From positions 1 to 10,473 of the forward strand of contig JANPGC010000199.1 of assembly GCA_031423755.1 (NCBI GenBank): a stretch of 10,473 bases of DNA, written 5' to 3'. This document shows, piece by piece, positions 1 through 5,147 of the stretch. Source of the DNA: JANMEX01 sp031423755 (GTDB lineage Bacteria; Pseudomonadota; Alphaproteobacteria; Rhizobiales; Rhizobiaceae). Position 1 is the stretch's first letter. Each line of letters opens with the position of its first letter. The notes below the pieces were generated by a model that was not told where the DNA came from, did no database searches, and worked only from the letters and a program-made list of their open reading frames with translations. The position numbers were made by a program, and so were the translations under genes.

Positions 1-148
1 GCGCTCGACCTGGGCCGACAGGGCAGCTTACGACCGGCAGGCACGCAAACTGTCAGGCATGTTCATCGACAATTTCGCCAAGTTTGAAACCCATGTTGAT
101 GCCAGTGTTCTGGGTGCCGCGCCGCAATGGCTTGCAGCTGCGGAGTAG
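1..148 (+). CDS. pckA: Phosphoenolpyruvate carboxykinase (ATP), C-terminal end only
   Basis: This is the last 48 codons of a gene that starts before the window; the reading frame begins at base 2 and ends with TAG at 146-148. The peptide contains [17 protein letters not shown] followed by [15 protein letters not shown] and ends in AAAE. This matches the C-terminal tail I know from alphaproteobacterial ATP-dependent PEP carboxykinases (a KLAGMFIENFAKFE-like segment). The full enzyme converts oxaloacetate and ATP to phosphoenolpyruvate, CO2 and ADP in the first committed step of gluconeogenesis, in the cytoplasm. The catalytic and nucleotide-binding parts lie outside the window, so the call rests on the tail alone. 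A strong hairpin follows at once, so pckA is the last gene of its transcript. Confidence 0.82.
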   Translation, partial: RSTWADRAAYDRQARKLSGMFIDNFAKFETHVDASVLGAAPQWLAAAE

Positions 149-152
149 AGAC

Positions 153-188
153 CGGCCCGGAGCTGCTCCGGGCCGCAAATCTTCATTT
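153..188 (+). terminator. Rho-independent terminator after pckA
   Basis: A perfect 10-bp stem (153-162 pairing with 166-175, core GGCCCGGAG / CTCCGGGCC) has a three-base loop and is followed by a T-rich tract (CTTCATTTCATTTT) from about 181. It starts four bases after the pckA stop codon. The T-rich tract overlaps the 3' end of the opposing gene at 183-488. The other side of the stem is not T-rich, so termination should mainly act on the plus strand. Confidence 0.75.
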
Positions 189-488
189 CATTTTCAGTGT
201 CTCGCCAAGCAGGCCCTTCAAGCCCGACTTGGGCAAAGTGCGGTAATCGCACGAGATGCCGGGGCCGTCGGTGTCGTAACATGTGACGGTCTGGCCGCTT
301 GGCAGGCGGCATTTGTGGCCGCCTGCGCTCACCATTGTCAAAGTCCCGCCCGCTGCGCGGCATCTTGCATCAAACGTGCCGATGCTGATGGTTGAAGAGA
401 CCGATTTGGCGATGGCGGGTGAAAGCCCTGCGGCGAAGCTTGTCATTGCCAGCGCGGCAGCGAAAATGGTGGTGGTGTGGAGGCGCAT
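183..488 (-). CDS. Small secreted protein with four cysteines, unknown function
   Basis: The gene encodes 101 residues and I do not recognise the family. The N terminus (MRLHTTTIFAAALAMTSFAAGLSPAIA-K) is a typical Sec signal peptide with a likely cleavage after AIA near residue 27. The mature part of about 74 residues holds four cysteines (43, 60, 70, 80), spaced as expected for two disulfides in the periplasm or outside the cell, and it has a basic C terminus (LKMK). A longer reading frame goes back to 626, but the ATG at 488 is preferred because a purine-rich AAGGAAG site lies just upstream and the signal peptide starts there. It faces arfB divergently across about 160 bases and converges on pckA. 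No catalytic motif is visible. Confidence 0.7.
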   Translation of the reverse strand: MRLHTTTIFAAALAMTSFAAGLSPAIAKSVSSTISIGTFDARCRAAGGTLTMVSAGGHKCRLPSGQTVTCYDTDGPGISCDYRTLPKSGLKGLLGETLKMK

Positions 489-652
489 TTGTCTTCCTTT
501 CAAGTTGAAATGCCTGTCCCTCCCCCTGTGTATTGGTGAGCGCGCCAAAGGTTCATCACCCATCCGGCACAACCCTGCGTCCAGCCTTGCGATTTTTTGC
601 TTTTCTTTTGCTGCCGACCCGTCCATGCAACCGCCAAAGGCAGTTTGGACCC

Positions 653-1084
653 ATGGCGGCAGAACCGATCTTTCAAGGACGCGGCATCATCGTCACCGAG
701 GACATGGTGGATGAGAAGTTCACGCGCGCCCAAGGGCCGGGCGGCCAGAATGTCAACAAGGTGGCGACCGCAGTGGAGCTGCGCTTTGTCATGGACCGGG
801 CGGAATTGCCCGAACCGGTCCGCATCCGCCTTATTGCGCTTGCTGGCCAGAGGGCGACGAAAGACGGCGAGATCATTGTCTTTGCCGACAAGTTCCGCAC
901 GCAGGACCGCAACCGTCAGGACGCGCGCGAGCGGCTTTCAGCACTGATCGCCAAAGCCGCAGAACCCCCACCCCCGCCCCGCCGCAAGACCAAACCGTCG
1001 AAAGGCGCGGTGGAAAGGCGGTTGAAGGAAAAGACCGGGCGCGGGACGATAAAGAAGAACCGGGGGCGGGTCAGCGATGACTAG
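653..1084 (+). CDS. arfB: Alternative ribosome-rescue factor ArfB (peptidyl-tRNA hydrolase YaeJ)
   Basis: The product is 143 residues, close to the E. coli ArfB length of about 140. The class-I release-factor core contains RAQGPGGQNVNKVATAVELRF at residues 25-45, with the catalytic GGQ at 30-32. The C-terminal third (from about residue 105) has a PPPPP hinge and a very basic tail (RRKTKPSKG, ERRLKEKTGR, KKNRGR). In ArfB this tail enters the empty mRNA channel of a ribosome stalled at the end of a broken message, while GGQ hydrolyses the peptidyl-tRNA. There is no stop-codon recognition domain, which separates it from prfA/prfB products. An upstream in-frame start at 533 would add 40 unconserved residues; ATG 653, giving MAAEPIF, fits the family start, with AAAGG at 636-640 as a modest ribosome site. 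It appears to be a single-gene unit with no terminator hairpin that I can see. Confidence 0.93.
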   Translation: MAAEPIFQGRGIIVTEDMVDEKFTRAQGPGGQNVNKVATAVELRFVMDRAELPEPVRIRLIALAGQRATKDGEIIVFADKFRTQDRNRQDARERLSALIAKAAEPPPPPRRKTKPSKGAVERRLKEKTGRGTIKKNRGRVSDD

Positions 1085-1279
1085 TAATTGGGATTTGTGA
1101 TTTGCCGATTCAAACCGGTACGGCAGTCATTAGGGGTGTGCACCGTCGGCTGCTGGACCGGGTAGCGCCAATATCGGCTGAAAACTTGCAATAGACGCTT
1201 GGAGAGTATCATATTTGTGATCTGGTTGGCGGTTGACCTGCTGACCCAAAGTACTTTGTCTCTGGCAAACCAAATAATC

Positions 1280-1292
1280 GGAGGCTTCCATT
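1280..1292 (+). promoter_or_regulatory. Strong ribosome-binding site placed in front of an ATT codon
   Basis: GGAGG at 1280-1284 is a near-perfect Shine-Dalgarno sequence. Five bases later, at 1290-1292, is ATT rather than ATG, GTG or TTG. An in-frame TAA at 1275-1277 closes the frame just upstream, so no conventional start exists between that stop and the ribosome site. The next usable start is TTG at 1308, which has no ribosome site of its own. This points to ATT initiation (as in infC) or to an ATG lost by mutation. Confidence 0.5.
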
Positions 1293-1703
1293 TCTATCGT
1301 TTCGACATTGGCATTCTACCTTGCTTCTCTAAATTTCTTACTTGCGAGGTTAGCCGGAACATGTACGCAAGGAGACGCAGGTCGGCTTTGGGGCGTAATC
1401 ATCTCTTTCGTGCTGTATACTGTGGCAGTTTCTGCGTTTCATAAATCGAAGCGCAAGACTGCCATTTTGTGGGCTTGCTTGCCGAACAGCTTCATTTTGG
1501 TGTGGCAAGTGGCATTTTCAGTGCGATTTCTTATCGCGGTCATGATGGGTGCTTCGGCCTGTGACGTGCTCGAAGGTGAGCCTGATTATCCCCATTCAGG
1601 TGACGAAGGTCTGCTTGCCGTTCTTTGGTTGTTGACATCGCTTATTGTGCCAATGGGGCTGGCCTTCAATGCCATGAAGGGTAGTCGAACCTCGGGCAAT
1701 TAG
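1290..1703 (+). CDS. Hypothetical four-helix inner-membrane protein (probable ATT start)
   Basis: From the ATT at 1290 the frame encodes 137 residues; from TTG 1308 it would encode 131. I do not recognise the family. Four hydrophobic segments are visible at about residues 3-20, 33-50, 60-86 and 107-127. A basic loop (HKSKRKT, 51-57) lies between helices 2 and 3. An acidic loop (CDVLEGEPDYPHSGDE, 91-106) lies between helices 3 and 4. By the positive-inside rule this places the basic loop in the cytoplasm and the acidic loop in the periplasm. Three sampled 60-base blocks in 1201-1380 are 43-47% GC, against 57% in a block from the ABC ATPase gene, which suggests recent acquisition. The ATT reading restores a full first helix, which the TTG start would cut. 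An alternative is a decaying gene. There is no partner except the XRE gene 166 bases downstream. Confidence 0.5.
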   Translation: MSIVSTLAFYLASLNFLLARLAGTCTQGDAGRLWGVIISFVLYTVAVSAFHKSKRKTAILWACLPNSFILVWQVAFSVRFLIAVMMGASACDVLEGEPDYPHSGDEGLLAVLWLLTSLIVPMGLAFNAMKGSRTSGN

Positions 1704-1755
1704 CGCACTCGCGATTGGTTGCTAGTGGTCAGACTAGAGCGTCGTTCTTTGCGTT

Positions 1756-1851
1756 ATGCGTTACGATCCCAAACTCCCCGAAGCCGTAGCCGAGATGTGG
1801 CCAAGAAAACTCGTCTCGGTGAGCCGTGACCGATGCTGCGATATGTGGTAG
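1756..1851 (+). other. Short 31-codon open frame ahead of the XRE gene, doubtful
   Basis: ATG at 1756 opens a 31-residue frame (begins MRYDPKLPEAVAEM, ends RDRCCDMW) that stops 18 bases before the XRE start. It has no ribosome site worth the name and I recognise no family. Its position is where RelE/HigB-type toxins usually sit in such loci, but its length is about a third of what a toxin needs and it has no recognisable toxin motif. It may be a remnant, a leader peptide or chance. The rest of 1704-1869 holds nothing I can identify. Confidence 0.15.
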
Positions 1852-1869
1852 AAGAAGTCTTGGAAACAA

Positions 1870-2181
1870 ATGGCCGCAAACATGAAATTCTTAGACGAAG
1901 ACGAGGACGACATAGCCATTTACGACCAGAGAAAAGCCGAACTTGCCGTAGGCAACGATGGCGTCCTGCCCGCTGAGGTCAGTGCGATGATGCTTAAAGG
2001 CGACAGTCGGTTGAAAGCGATCCGGCGCTGGCGCTCAATCAAGCAGCTGGAACTTTCTGCCAAGTCCGGCGTCGGGCAAGGTTATCTATCCGACCTGGAA
2101 AACCGCAGGCGGACAGGCTCTCCGGAGACCTTGGCTGCACTCGCCAAGGCGCTGGACGTGCCGCTGGCTTGGATTGCCTAA
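1870..2181 (+). CDS. XRE-family helix-turn-helix regulator, antitoxin-like, no toxin neighbour
   Basis: The product is 103 residues. An acidic N-terminal part (FLDEDEDDIAIYDQRKAEL, then LPAEVSAMML) leads into a helix-turn-helix at about 50-80 (IRRWRSIKQLELSAKSGV, then YLSDLENRRRTGS) and ends in LAALAKALDVPLAWI. This layout, with an acidic segment, a P-A-E-V stretch and then a Cro/CI-type domain, is what I know from antitoxins paired with RelE/HigB-like toxins in rhizobia. These bind their own promoter and the toxin. No toxin gene lies upstream or downstream here, so it may be a solitary regulator left from a lost pair. ATG 1870 is preferred over ATG 1882 because TGGA lies at 1861-1864. Its stop (TAA, 2179-2181) shares bases with the opposing nucleoside hydrolase stop. 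Confidence 0.8.
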   Translation: MAANMKFLDEDEDDIAIYDQRKAELAVGNDGVLPAEVSAMMLKGDSRLKAIRRWRSIKQLELSAKSGVGQGYLSDLENRRRTGSPETLAALAKALDVPLAWIA

Positions 2182-3113
2182 AGTCGCCCGATCCTCTCGG
2201 TCAGCAATTCGAAAAACCCGTCATCGTCGATGTCGCGCATCACGGTCGCATTGGGCTCACGGCCGGTGACGTGCCACCAGTCGACGACCGTCATGCCCAT
2301 GGTGAGTTCTGATGCGGCTTCAATCGCCACATTGCAAAGCCGACCCTTGAACAGACCGGGCTTCAAGAGATAGGCGATCACGCATGGATCATGTAGCGGG
2401 CCGCCGTCGGTGCCGTATTTCTGCTCGTCGAAACGCTCGAAAAAATCCAGCAGCTCCGCCGTTGCATCGCCGACTTGTGTTTTCATGGCGCGGAAGCGGT
2501 CGACGCGCACGCGGCTGGTCAGCGCCTTGTGGGTCACGTCCAGCGGCATCATGACGATGGGGATGCCCGACTTGAAGACAATCTCTGCCGCGTGCGGATC
2601 AACATAGATGTTGAACTCTGCGGCGGGCGTGATGTTGCCGCCCTCGAAAAAGCCGCCGCCCATCAGCACGATTTCGCGGACCTTGGGCGCAATCTGCGGC
2701 GCGCGGATCAGGGCGAGCGCAATGTTGGTCAGTGGGCCGAGCGGACAGAGCGTGATGTCGCCTTGCGGATTGGCAAGAATTGTCTCGACGATGAAGTCGA
2801 CACCGTGCTGCGCCTGCAATTGCATTTTCGGCTCGGCAAGGTCCGGGCCGTCGAGGCCGGTTTTGCCGTGCACATGCTCGGCTGTCACCAATGGGCGGAT
2901 AAGCGGGCGCACCGCCCCGGCATAGACTTTCACGTCCGGCCGGCCGGCCAATTCGCAGACCTTTCGGGTGTTTTTCTCGGTGTAGTGCAGCGGTACATTG
3001 CCCGCGACGGCTGTTATGCCGACGACATCCAGCTCCGGGCTTGCCAGCGCCAACAGGATTGCGACCGCATCATCCTGTCCCGGGTCCGTGTCGATGATGA
3101 TTTTGCGTGCCAT
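2178..3113 (-). CDS. iunH: Inosine-uridine preferring nucleoside N-ribohydrolase
   Basis: The product is 311 residues, the usual length for the family. It hydrolyses the N-glycosidic bond of ribonucleosides to free base and ribose in purine and pyrimidine salvage, in the cytoplasm. The calcium-binding motif DTDPGQDD is at residues 8-15 (Asp10, Asp14, Asp15). GPLTNIAL is at 126-133, MGGG at 151-154 and EFNIYVDP at 166-173 (Glu166, Asn168). HDP is at 241-243, placing His241 and Asp242 in the same positions as in the Crithidia enzyme. An upstream TTG at 3131 could extend the frame by six residues, but ATG 3113 has AAGGGAA just upstream. It is divergent from the heat-shock unit and convergent with the XRE gene, so it seems monocistronic. 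Exact substrate preference within the family cannot be read from the sequence. Confidence 0.93.
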   Translation of the reverse strand: MARKIIIDTDPGQDDAVAILLALASPELDVVGITAVAGNVPLHYTEKNTRKVCELAGRPDVKVYAGAVRPLIRPLVTAEHVHGKTGLDGPDLAEPKMQLQAQHGVDFIVETILANPQGDITLCPLGPLTNIALALIRAPQIAPKVREIVLMGGGFFEGGNITPAAEFNIYVDPHAAEIVFKSGIPIVMMPLDVTHKALTSRVRVDRFRAMKTQVGDATAELLDFFERFDEQKYGTDGGPLHDPCVIAYLLKPGLFKGRLCNVAIEAASELTMGMTVVDWWHVTGREPNATVMRDIDDDGFFELLTERIGRL

Positions 3114-3149
3114 TCCGATTCCCTTGCCCAATCAATGTTTTCCCTGCCG

Positions 3150-3178
3150 CTTGAAGACAGGCGGCGAAAAGACCATAT
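3150..3178 (+). promoter_or_regulatory. RpoH (sigma-32) heat-shock promoter for the hsp20 unit
   Basis: CTTGAA at 3150-3155 and CCATAT at 3173-3178 are separated by exactly 17 bases. This matches the alphaproteobacterial RpoH consensus (CTTGAA/C, 17-18 bases, CCATAT/CYTATAT) as I know it. The expected start of transcription is about 3184-3187, giving a leader of some 62 bases before the hsp20 ATG. The placement directly ahead of a small heat-shock gene supports the call. Confidence 0.8.
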
Positions 3179-3193
3179 CTTCATCAGCCGGGC

Positions 3194-3250
3194 AAATGCC
3201 GTTTTCGGGTTTGTCCGCAAGAGTCGCTTTGTAACAGGACTTTGGTGATG
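3194..3250 (+). promoter_or_regulatory. ROSE-like RNA thermometer in the hsp20 leader
   Basis: Two consecutive hairpins fill the leader. Hairpin 1 pairs 3194-3201 with 3206-3212 around a TTTT loop, with one bulged G at 3198. Hairpin 2 pairs 3216-3228 with 3236-3247 and ends at the ATG. In hairpin 2 the Shine-Dalgarno AGGA (3236-3239) pairs with TCGCT (3224-3228), leaving G3226 bulged. This is the hallmark of ROSE elements, U-[U/C]-G-C-U facing the ribosome site with one bulged G. The stem continues with four more pairs, one A-G mismatch and three further pairs. In ROSE elements this weak structure melts at heat-shock temperature and frees the ribosome site. The folding was done by hand, without energies. 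Confidence 0.7.
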
Positions 3251-3670
3251 ACACGCGTAACTGCTTTTTCCAATCCGCTCCTTCTCGGCTTTGATGCCGT
3301 GGAACGCACACTTGAGCGCGTCGCCAAAACCGGAGACGGCTATCCGCCTTACAACATTGAGCGCCTTGCGCCCGAGAATGGCGGCGAGCGCCTGCGCATC
3401 ACGCTTGCAGTCGCCGGATTTGCGGAAGGCGATCTGGAAGTGACGCTGGAAGACAACCAGCTGGTCATCCGCGGACGTCAGGGCGACGACAGCGAGCGGG
3501 AGTATCTGCATCGCGGCATTGCCGCGCGCCAGTTCCAGCGCTGCTTTGTGCTGGCGGACGGGATGCGTGTCGCCGGTGCCGAGCTAAAAAATGGACTGCT
3601 GTCGGTCGATCTCGACCGGCCCGAACCGGAACGGCTGGTACGGCGTATTAACATTGCTGTGTCTGAATGA
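3248..3670 (+). CDS. Hsp20-family small heat-shock protein
   Basis: The product is 140 residues and would be an ATP-independent holdase that keeps unfolding proteins soluble for later refolding. The alpha-crystallin domain spans about 33-125: it opens with PPYNIERL, continues with ITLAVAGF and LEVTLEDNQLVIRGRQ, and closes with NGLLSVDL at 115-122. The C-terminal INI (134-136) is the I-x-I motif that docks subunits into oligomers. A short N-terminal arm (MTRVTAFSNPLLLGFDAVERTL) matches the rhizobial subtype, which supports ATG 3248 over the in-frame TTG 3242 and GTG 3245. The ribosome site AGGA lies at 3236-3239. It is driven by the RpoH promoter at 3150-3178 and probably also controlled by the thermometer in the leader. 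Its stop overlaps an ATG by four bases (ATGA), although the downstream gene probably starts later, at 3691. Confidence 0.93.
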   Translation: MTRVTAFSNPLLLGFDAVERTLERVAKTGDGYPPYNIERLAPENGGERLRITLAVAGFAEGDLEVTLEDNQLVIRGRQGDDSEREYLHRGIAARQFQRCFVLADGMRVAGAELKNGLLSVDLDRPEPERLVRRINIAVSE

Positions 3671-3690
3671 GCGGCAAAGGAGTTTTGGGA

Positions 3691-3942
3691 ATGAACACCA
3701 ATAAAATCACACTCTCCGACCTGGATTTTGCCAGCCTCGGCGCGGGCGAAGTAGGCTATGTCCGCAAGATGAAGTCGGACGAGCTGACCCGCCGCTTTCC
3801 GGCGCTCAACCAGATCGCGCCCGGCCTTGACGTCTGGGCGCTGTTTGCCGCCAACGGCCAACCGATCATCCTTTCCGACCAGCGCTCCGCCGTGCTGGCA
3901 GGTGCGAGCGACAATGATATCGTGCCGGTCTGGCTGAACTGA
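3691..3942 (+). CDS. DUF1150-family protein linked to Hsp20
   Basis: The 83-residue product matches the DUF1150 family, small proteins found in rhizobia next to Hsp20 genes; their function is unknown to me. Recognisable parts are LSDLDFASLGAGEVGYVRKM at 8-27, PGLDVWALFAANGQPIILSD at 44-63 and DNDIVPVWLN at the end. It has no signal peptide or membrane segment, so it should be cytoplasmic. An ATG at 3667 overlaps the hsp20 stop (ATGA) and would add eight residues. ATG 3691 is preferred because AAAGGAG lies at 3676-3682, eight bases upstream. Transcription must come from the hsp20 promoter, since there is no room for another, so it should be heat-induced. A terminator follows at 3966. Confidence 0.88.
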   Translation: MNTNKITLSDLDFASLGAGEVGYVRKMKSDELTRRFPALNQIAPGLDVWALFAANGQPIILSDQRSAVLAGASDNDIVPVWLN

Positions 3943-3965
3943 ATTTGTCTCTTTGATGCAATAGA

Positions 3966-3995
3966 GGTCGGGATTGCTCCCGGCCTTTGTCGTTT
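3966..3995 (+). terminator. Rho-independent terminator of the hsp20-DUF1150 unit
   Basis: An 8-bp stem (3966-3973 pairing with 3978-3985, one G-T pair) closes a TTGC loop and is followed by TTTGTCGTTT. It lies 24 bases after the DUF1150 stop and before the 3' end of the opposing transpeptidase gene. The minus-strand side lacks a T tract, so it should act mainly on the plus strand. Confidence 0.75.
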
Positions 3996-4009
3996 CAGAA
4001 CAACGGGCT

Positions 4010-4627
4010 CTATCGAACAATGACCTTCGCGCCAGTCTCGACGCGGTTATAAAGATCGATCACGTCCTGATTCATCAGCCGGATGCAGCCGGATGACATG
4101 GCCTTGCCGATCGACCACCATTCGGGTGTGCCGTGCAGGCGGAAGCCCGTGTCGCCGCGCTTGTTGAACAGATACATTGCCCGCGCGCCGAGCGGATTGG
4201 TGATGCCCGGCTCCATGCCGCCGGCGTACTTTGCCAGTTCCGGCTTGCGGCCGATCATGTCCTTCGGCGGTGTCCATGTCGGCCATTCGCGCTTCAGGCC
4301 GACGCGCGCCGTGCCGCTCCACTCAAAGCCTTCTTTGCCGACGCCGATGCCGTATCGCACCGCCTTGCCGTCGCCGAGTATATAGTAGAGGTGGCGCTCG
4401 CCCGTATCGACGATCACCGTTCCGGGCTTTTCCTTGGCTGAATAGCTGACGGTCTGGCGCCTGAATTTGTCGGCGATCTTGCCCTGAGGGATCGACGGCA
4501 ACCTGTAGCCGCCGTCGGAAATGGCCGTGTAGCTGGCGCGCGGCGCGAACGGGCCGCTGGCTGTGCAGCCCGCCGTTGCTGCAAGCGCCGCAAGTGACAG
4601 CGCTGTGAAAAGAGCACGCAATTTCAT
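4010..4627 (-). CDS. L,D-transpeptidase (YkuD domain) lipoprotein
   Basis: The product is 205 residues. The N terminus (MKLRALFTALSLAALAATAGC) is a signal peptide ending in A-G-C, so Cys21 is the likely lipid-carrying residue and the protein would sit in the periplasm anchored to a membrane. The YkuD domain covers about 68-205. His165 lies in RLHGTPEW. The nucleophile Cys181 is in SSGCIRL at 178-184, with Arg183 two residues on. The textbook motif is S/T-H-G-C; the serine in place of histidine is common in alphaproteobacterial relatives. Such enzymes form 3-3 peptidoglycan cross-links or attach proteins to peptidoglycan. An upstream ATG at 4669 is disfavoured; ATG 4627 has GGGGAA just ahead and begins the signal peptide. 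It lies downstream of slyX in the same direction, 100 bases away. Confidence 0.9.
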   Translation of the reverse strand: MKLRALFTALSLAALAATAGCTASGPFAPRASYTAISDGGYRLPSIPQGKIADKFRRQTVSYSAKEKPGTVIVDTGERHLYYILGDGKAVRYGIGVGKEGFEWSGTARVGLKREWPTWTPPKDMIGRKPELAKYAGGMEPGITNPLGARAMYLFNKRGDTGFRLHGTPEWWSIGKAMSSGCIRLMNQDVIDLYNRVETGAKVIVR

Positions 4628-4727
4628 CGAATTCCCCAAAACATGTTTTCTGCAAACAGAAATACGCATGCCCCACTAACAATGGATTAACCATGTTTGG
4701 AAATGGTTTGGCAATACGAAGGCAAGT

Positions 4728-4940
4728 TTACCAATGCGGCGGCTTGGTCACTTCCACACCGGGCGCTGCGGTCTCCTCCAGCTCCAGAAACCGCGAAGTC
4801 AGCGAATCGAGCTTCTTTTGCAGCCGGTCGATCAATGTCCATTGCTCTGCCACCGCAACCGAAAGCTCGTCGATTGTCTTGCCCTGGTGGGCGACAGCGA
4901 TCTGAAGCGTCACGATTTGCGGATCGGGAAGAATCGGCAT
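4728..4940 (-). CDS. slyX: SlyX family protein
   Basis: The product is 70 residues, the normal SlyX size. It has a heptad-like hydrophobic pattern over about 8-55 (IVTLQIAVAHQGKTIDEL, then LIDRLQKKLDSLTSRFLEL), which predicts a coiled coil, and it ends in the conserved PPHW (SlyX proteins end in PPHY/W). The molecular function of SlyX is not established. The frame is open upstream to 5057, but ATG 4940 is chosen because AGGAA lies about eight bases ahead and the family starts there. It is divergent from the nucleoside operon across about 207 bases. Confidence 0.88.
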   Translation of the reverse strand: MPILPDPQIVTLQIAVAHQGKTIDELSVAVAEQWTLIDRLQKKLDSLTSRFLELEETAAPGVEVTKPPHW

Positions 4941-5039
4941 GATTGAATTCCTGCGCATTTGCCGGTGAGTCTTCTCACTGGCACAGGAAATACAGTTGCG
5001 CCACCGTTTCGCCATGCTAGCCTGAATTCGGGATGCAAG

Positions 5040-5072
5040 TTTTGACTGTCCGGTCAAAAATCAATTGACCGG
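5040..5072 (+). promoter_or_regulatory. Interlocking inverted repeats, probable operator of the nucleoside operon
   Basis: Two perfect inverted repeats share a half-site. The first is TTTTGAC (5040-5046) against GTCAAAA (5053-5059), with a 6-base spacer. The second is CCGGTCAA (5050-5057) against TTGACCGG (5065-5072), with a 7-base spacer. The result is three alternating TTGAC/GTCAA half-sites in 33 bases. Symmetric TTGAC...GTCAA sites are typical of dimeric TetR- or GntR-type repressors. The site lies 76 bases before the ABC ATPase start and 100 bases before slyX, so it could act on either. No regulator gene for it lies in the window, and I could not place a convincing -10/-35 pair. Confidence 0.5.
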
Positions 5073-5147
5073 TTCGCAAATTGCAGACAGCGTGGTTTCA
5101 GGGAACAAACGACTTGATGGCAATGACTGTCAGGCGGAGGCAGGCAA

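Noticed and set aside
489..626. A 46-residue N-terminal extension of the secreted four-cysteine protein
   Set aside because: It would bury a clear signal peptide, while ATG 488 has a good ribosome site.
533..652. A 40-residue N-terminal extension of ArfB
   Set aside because: The extra residues do not resemble the family and have no ribosome site, and the family start fits ATG 653.
1199..1444. An 81-codon frame starting with a hydrophobic stretch, possibly an upstream part of the membrane protein joined by frameshift
   Set aside because: Its second half is basic and irregular, and the frame starting at ATT 1290 already has a ribosome site and a complete first helix. No frameshift is needed.
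1704..1869. A complete RelE/HigB-type toxin gene paired with the XRE protein
   Set aside because: No frame of sufficient length exists here, and no toxin motif was seen.
2475..3248. A 257-codon plus-strand open frame
   Set aside because: It is antisense to iunH, which has all its catalytic motifs. The frame also runs through the divergent promoter region and has no ribosome site or family resemblance.
4689..4708. AACCAT...ATGGTT inverted repeat downstream of slyX as a terminator
   Set aside because: The stem is only six AT-rich pairs with no following T tract on the minus strand. It is too weak to call, and slyX and the transpeptidase gene may be cotranscribed.
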